From NCBI GenBank assembly GCA_030149685.1, contig JASLGI010000032.1, forward strand, positions 1-9,708: a DNA stretch of 9,708 nucleotides, read 5' to 3'. Numbering within the stretch: position 1 is the first letter of the stretch; every line of letters starts with the position of its first letter. Positions 6,715-9,708 of the stretch are shown here, in pieces. Made by a program: the position numbers and the translations under genes. This DNA comes from Bacillaceae bacterium. GTDB taxonomy: Bacteria > Bacillota > Bacilli > Bacillales_A > Planococcaceae. A model generated the notes under the pieces. That model did not search any database. It worked only from the letters and a program-made list of their open reading frames with translations, and was not told where the DNA came from.

Positions 6715-7995
6715 ATGAAGAAAAAATCTATTTGTATTCTAGGACTCGGTTATATCGGTTTACCGACCGCAGTCATGTTTGCAAATCACGGACATCGTGT
6801 ACACGGTGTTGACGTGAACGAATTCGTAGTAGAAAGCATCCGAAACAAAAAACTGCACATTGAAGAAAACGAACTGCCAGAACGTCTCGAGGAAGCAATC
6901 GATAGCGGTGCCTTTACTGTGTCGACAGAACCCCAAGAAGCGGACGTTTTCATTTTAGCAGTGCCATCACCGATTCAAGAAGACAAAACTGCGAATGTCG
7001 AATACATTCGACAAGCGGCGCATTCTGTCGTGCCTTACATCCAAGAAGGCAACTTGATCATTTTAGAATCAACCGTTCCTCCGCGCACAGTGATGGACGT
7101 CGTCGTGCCAGAAATTGCAAAGACGGGTTACAAAATCGGTGAAGAAATTTTCGTCTCACACTCACCGGAACGAGTCATTCCAGGAAAAGTATTCGAAGAA
7201 CTAAAAACGAATGACCGTATCATCGGAGGAGTCGGTGAAGAAGCGGCGCGCCAGACGTCCGAACTTTACCGTTCATTCGTTGAAGGAAAATTACACGAAA
7301 CAGACGCAACGACAGCAGAACTCGTCAAAGTAATGGAAAACACGTACCGCGACGTCAACATTGCACTTGCGAACGAACTCGCAAAACTTGCCGGACGAAT
7401 CGGTGTCGACATTTGGGAAGCGATTCAATTGGCGAACTACCACCCGCGCGTCAACATCCATTTACCAGGACCGGGCGTCGGAGGTCACTGTATCGCCGTT
7501 GACCCATGGTTTTTAGTATCGCTCGACCCGGAGCAGACGAAATTGATCCATACGGCGCGTCAAATCAATGACGGCATGCCGACATATACAGCGAACTTCA
7601 CGACGACGATACTCGATGCCAAAGATATCGCCGAACCGAAAATTGCGGCACTCGGCCTTGCATTCAAAGGAAACATCGACGACATGCGCGAAAGCCCATC
7701 ACTCGATGTCATCGCCCAATTAAAAGGACTCGGGAAACATGTCGTCGCTTTCGACCCGCATATGAAAGAAGACAGTCATGCGGACCAAGTGATGACAGAA
7801 GAAGAAGCATTTCGTGATGCAGATGCGCTCGTCATCTTAACCGATCACCAAGCGTTTATCGATCTCGACCCGAATGAAGTGAAACGTCTCGTACGTACAC
7901 CGGTCATTATCGATACGAAAAACTGCATCGATCGTAACCGTTGGGAAGACGCTGGATTTTCTGTCTACGTACTCGGCAACTCAAAAAATAACTGA
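6715..7995 (+). CDS. wecC: UDP-N-acetyl-D-mannosamine dehydrogenase (WecC type)
   Basis: This NAD-dependent enzyme oxidises UDP-ManNAc twice at C6 to UDP-ManNAcA in the cytoplasm. The 426 residues fit the UDP-sugar dehydrogenase family. An N-terminal Rossmann domain has GLGYIGLP (10-17) and an acidic residue after the second strand (GVDVN, 31-35). The central domain has LESTVPPRT (117-125), SPERVIPG (150-157) and KVMENTYRDVNIALANELA with Lys205 and Asn209. The catalytic cysteine is Cys259 in GPGVGGHCIAVDPWFL. The C-terminal domain has LGLAFKGNIDDMRESPSLDV. The GHCIAVDPWF form is more typical of ManNAc and related dehydrogenases (WecC, Cap5O type) than of UDP-glucose dehydrogenases. The ATG is preceded by AAAGGAG (6701-6707). 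No UDP-GlcNAc 2-epimerase gene is in the window, so UDP-ManNAc must come from elsewhere. Confidence 0.9.
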   Translation: MKKKSICILGLGYIGLPTAVMFANHGHRVHGVDVNEFVVESIRNKKLHIEENELPERLEEAIDSGAFTVSTEPQEADVFILAVPSPIQEDKTANVEYIRQAAHSVVPYIQEGNLIILESTVPPRTVMDVVVPEIAKTGYKIGEEIFVSHSPERVIPGKVFEELKTNDRIIGGVGEEAARQTSELYRSFVEGKLHETDATTAELVKVMENTYRDVNIALANELAKLAGRIGVDIWEAIQLANYHPRVNIHLPGPGVGGHCIAVDPWFLVSLDPEQTKLIHTARQINDGMPTYTANFTTTILDAKDIAEPKIAALGLAFKGNIDDMRESPSLDVIAQLKGLGKHVVAFDPHMKEDSHADQVMTEEEAFRDADALVILTDHQAFIDLDPNEVKRLVRTPVIIDTKNCIDRNRWEDAGFSVYVLGNSKNN

Positions 7996-8022
7996 AACTA
8001 CTGACGAAAGAGGAAAGAAGGA

Positions 8023-9423
8023 ATGGAACAAAAACACTACAAGACGATGCTACTCATCGTAGCATTTATACTGATCCAACCCGTCATTGACATATTGACG
8101 ACCGTGTCGATCCTATATATCGACTTTCCGATTACAGTAGGTATCGTATTACGCGTGCTCTACTTAGTCGGAATGAGTGGCTTTCTCGTATGGATGGCTA
8201 CAAAAAGTAAACAAGCGAAAAAATACTTTATCTACTTAGCCGGACTCGGTGGGATATTGCTGATCAACTTTCTCGTGAACTATTTAACGAAAGATCCATA
8301 CCTTCTCGTTGAAGAATTGACCTTTTATTCAAAAGTCGTTTACTTCCACGTCTTATTTTTCGGATTTCTCGCGATCTTTGACGAACTCCAACGAATGGGC
8401 ACGAAGATCTCACATATGCTCATTCGTTACTTCGTCATCATAGGGACGACGATCGGAATCGTCTTCGTCCTCGCACATGTAACGAATACGAGCTTAGCGA
8501 ACTATGCACGCTCAAAAGAAGGTTGGACCGCTTGGTTCTACGCAGGTAACGAAATCGGGGCTGCGATGGCGATTTTATTACCAGTCGTTGCACTTTACGC
8601 GATTTACAAAACGACGAAGTGGAAACAAGCATACTATTGGGTTCCATTCTTGCTACTGTCATTCGGGTTACTTGCACTCGGGACAAAAGTAGGATATGGT
8701 GGAGTTCTATTGACGATTCTCGTCGGATTATTCGCATCAGGTCTTCTTTATTTCATTAAAAAAGATCGTTCGACAAGAGTCCGTACGAACTTCGTCATTA
8801 CGGCAGTTTTACTCGTAGTACTCTTAGCGATTACACCAATAACCCCTGTCTTTGGTAACATGTTTGCCCACTTAAATATTCTCGGGTTTGATGTGACTAA
8901 AGAAGATGTTTTGGATAAAAAAGCTAAAGATAAAGATAAAAATGCCGATATGATAAATGAGCTTCCTCAACTAACAGGAGATCAACTTGAAAATCTCGTG
9001 TTCAGTAGTCGGGAGCAGTACCGAGCGAACTACAAAGAACAATTCCAAGACGCACCACTCATTCAGAAAGCATTCGGAATGGGCTATGCAGGTAACTATG
9101 AACAACCACGACGTCATCAACCGCTCAAAACGATTGAGATGGATTTCCATGATTGGTTCTATTCATTCGGTTACATCGGATTTTTATACTTTGTAGCGCC
9201 GCTTATTTACTTTACAATTATGTACATTGGCCAGTTCATCCGTCGCTTTAAAGAGTCATGGAACTACTTTAACTTGTTGACAGGATCAAGCTTTATCATC
9301 GGCATCGGAATTGCTTACACAGCCGGGCACGTTTTCACTGCACCAGCTGTATCGATTTACTTAGCGTTTCTATTTGCTGCAATGATCATCGCTATATATA
9401 AGGAAGGCGACCAACTCATTTGA
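8023..9423 (+). CDS. O-antigen ligase/polymerase-like membrane protein (Wzy/WaaL type)
   Basis: This 466-residue integral membrane protein has around ten hydrophobic segments and one large loop outside the membrane (about residues 276-385), the layout of Wzy polymerases and WaaL/TuaE-type ligases. Family-like features are GWTAWFYAGNEIGAAMAILL (167-186), a loop with SSREQYR (328-334, Arg330) and EMDFHDWFYSFGYIGFLYF (372-390), comparable to the 'HN-x-G-x-G' end of the loop. It would polymerise lipid-linked repeat units or attach the polymer to its acceptor. The ATG has AAAGAGG (8007-8013) 9 bases upstream, 27 bases after the wecC stop. Codons for residues 290-322 in the loop are unusually AT-rich and encode a Lys/Asp-rich stretch. 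Polymerase and ligase cannot be told apart from sequence alone. Confidence 0.8.
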   Translation: MEQKHYKTMLLIVAFILIQPVIDILTTVSILYIDFPITVGIVLRVLYLVGMSGFLVWMATKSKQAKKYFIYLAGLGGILLINFLVNYLTKDPYLLVEELTFYSKVVYFHVLFFGFLAIFDELQRMGTKISHMLIRYFVIIGTTIGIVFVLAHVTNTSLANYARSKEGWTAWFYAGNEIGAAMAILLPVVALYAIYKTTKWKQAYYWVPFLLLSFGLLALGTKVGYGGVLLTILVGLFASGLLYFIKKDRSTRVRTNFVITAVLLVVLLAITPITPVFGNMFAHLNILGFDVTKEDVLDKKAKDKDKNADMINELPQLTGDQLENLVFSSREQYRANYKEQFQDAPLIQKAFGMGYAGNYEQPRRHQPLKTIEMDFHDWFYSFGYIGFLYFVAPLIYFTIMYIGQFIRRFKESWNYFNLLTGSSFIIGIGIAYTAGHVFTAPAVSIYLAFLFAAMIIAIYKEGDQLI

Positions 9424-9452
9424 GAAGTGGTGCCACTGAAAAAAGGAAGAAC

Positions 9453-9477
9453 TTGCAAAAGGTTTGCGATTTTTTTT
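9453..9477 (+). terminator. Weak terminator candidate after the polymerase gene
   Basis: A 7-bp stem (9453-9459 with 9463-9469, one G-T wobble) with a 3-base AGG loop is followed by eight T residues (9470-9477). The stem is short and mostly A-T, so efficiency is doubtful. It overlaps the -35 box of the first candidate promoter. Confidence 0.45.
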
Positions 9478-9491
9478 AGATGAGGTATAAT
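9464..9491 (+). promoter_or_regulatory. Upstream candidate promoter (P1) of the gene at 9675
   Basis: TTGCGA (9464-9469) and a consensus TATAAT (9486-9491) are separated by 16 bases that include a T-run. A transcript starting near 9498 would have a leader of about 177 bases before the start codon at 9675. Confidence 0.6.
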
Positions 9492-9512
9492 GCATATCAA
9501 CACTCACTATTT

Positions 9513-9573
9513 ATTATGAAATTCCTTTGCGTACTTTTCATAATTCGTATATTCATAGACGTACACAAAGGAA
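9513..9573 (+). repeat. Two interlocked inverted repeats in the leader
   Basis: Repeat A is a perfect 9-bp pair, ATTATGAAA (9513-9521) with TTTCATAAT (9536-9544), enclosing a 14-base loop. Repeat B pairs TTCCTTTGCGTAC (9522-9534) with GTACACAAAGGAA (9561-9573), 12 of 13 positions. The left arm of B is almost exactly the loop of A. In RNA the two could form a pseudoknot-like fold or exclude each other; in DNA the right arm of B lies between the -35 and -10 boxes of the second candidate promoter. I recognise no named riboswitch or operator here. Confidence 0.7.
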
Positions 9574-9585
9574 GTATGATATAGT
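9556..9585 (+). promoter_or_regulatory. Downstream candidate promoter (P2) of the gene at 9675
   Basis: TAGACG (9556-9561) and TATAGT (9580-9585), 18 bases apart, with a TG extension (TGATATAGT). A transcript would begin near 9592 and have a leader of about 83 bases. Confidence 0.55.
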
Positions 9586-9597
9586 AAAGGTGAACAT

Positions 9598-9630
9598 AAG
9601 GGATGAAATTGGCCAAGGCCTTCATTCTTT
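9598..9630 (+). other. Leader hairpin upstream of the surface protein gene
   Basis: AAGGGATGAA (9598-9607) pairs with TTCATTCTTT (9621-9630) over 10 bp with two G-U pairs. Inside are a 3-base bulge and a GGC/GCC stem made from GGCCAAGGCC. It would be present at or near the 5' end of transcripts from either candidate promoter. No clear U-run follows, so it looks more like a 5' stability or regulatory element than a terminator. Confidence 0.5.
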
Positions 9631-9674
9631 TATGGATTTATGTGTGATACAAAACAAGGAGGAATATTAAGAAG

Positions 9675-9708
9675 ATGACTAACAAAAATCATTCTTACAA
9701 AAAGCTCA
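9675..9708 (+). CDS. Start of a probable secreted or surface protein gene (11 codons in window)
   Basis: Only MTNKNHSYKKL is visible before the window ends. AAGGAGG (9656-9662) lies 12 bases upstream, a slightly long but acceptable spacing. The short polar, positively charged start ending in YKKL looks like the n-region of a signal peptide. It resembles, from memory, the N-termini of SLH-domain surface proteins of Bacillales (short polar start, then SYKK/YRKF, then a hydrophobic core). The long structured leader and two candidate promoters would suit an abundant surface protein. Surface location is inferred; the gene could encode something else. Confidence 0.5.
   Translation, partial: MTNKNHSYKKL

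Noticed and set aside
8438..8737. 99-codon minus-strand frame inside the polymerase gene
   Set aside because: Antisense to membrane segments, rich in Arg and Ser, with no supporting ribosome binding site seen.
1..9708. CRISPR arrays, tRNA or rRNA genes, insertion sequences, phage or toxin-antitoxin genes
   Set aside because: No spaced direct repeats, cloverleaf or rRNA-like sequence, transposase motifs or terminal inverted repeats were seen; the gene content is cell envelope synthesis throughout.

Overview
The window looks like chromosomal DNA of a low-to-moderate GC Gram-positive bacterium of the Bacillales. Ribosome binding sites are strong AAAGGAGG-type, GTG and TTG starts are used, rho-independent terminators are T-rich, and codons often end in C or G. 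The proteins resemble Bacillales homologues, and Exiguobacterium is my best guess at genus. That guess rests on recall of protein style and could not be tested by search.

Layout: (1) bases 1-279 hold the 3' end of an N-acetylmuramoyl-L-alanine amidase gene on the plus strand, closed by a clear terminator. (2) Bases 397-5842 hold a minus-strand group. In transcription order it is csaB (pyruvyl transferase), a family 4 glycosyltransferase, a MurJ/MviN-type flippase, and a membrane-anchored protein resembling the C-terminal domain of glucuronyl C5-epimerases. A terminator-like hairpin lies inside this group, between the glycosyltransferase and the flippase. (3) Bases 5843-5978 are a divergent promoter region. 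(4) Bases 5979-9423 hold a plus-strand operon: a TagA/WecG glycosyltransferase, a WecC-type UDP-ManNAc dehydrogenase, and an O-antigen ligase/polymerase-like membrane protein. (5) Bases 9424-9674 are a structured non-coding region with two candidate promoters and interlocked inverted repeats. It leads into a gene whose first 11 codons are in the window and whose N-terminus looks like the start of a secreted surface protein.

Together the two divergent operons read as one pathway for a secondary cell wall polymer. TagA/WecG would add ManNAc or ManNAcA to undecaprenyl-PP-GlcNAc, and WecC would supply UDP-ManNAcA. The family 4 enzyme would extend the repeat, CsaB would add pyruvate ketals, the MviN protein would flip the lipid-linked unit, and the Wzy/WaaL-like protein would polymerise or ligate it outside. 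The epimerase-like protein could then modify uronic acid residues outside the membrane. Pyruvylated polymers made with CsaB are known anchors for SLH-domain surface proteins, which would fit the neighbouring amidase and the downstream secreted-protein start. The gene set parallels Gram-negative enterobacterial common antigen synthesis (WecG, WecC, Wzx, Wzy) with CsaB added. The points most worth a second look are the epimerase-like protein, the interlocked repeats at 9513-9573, a low-GC insert in the polymerase loop, and the palindrome over the tagA promoter.
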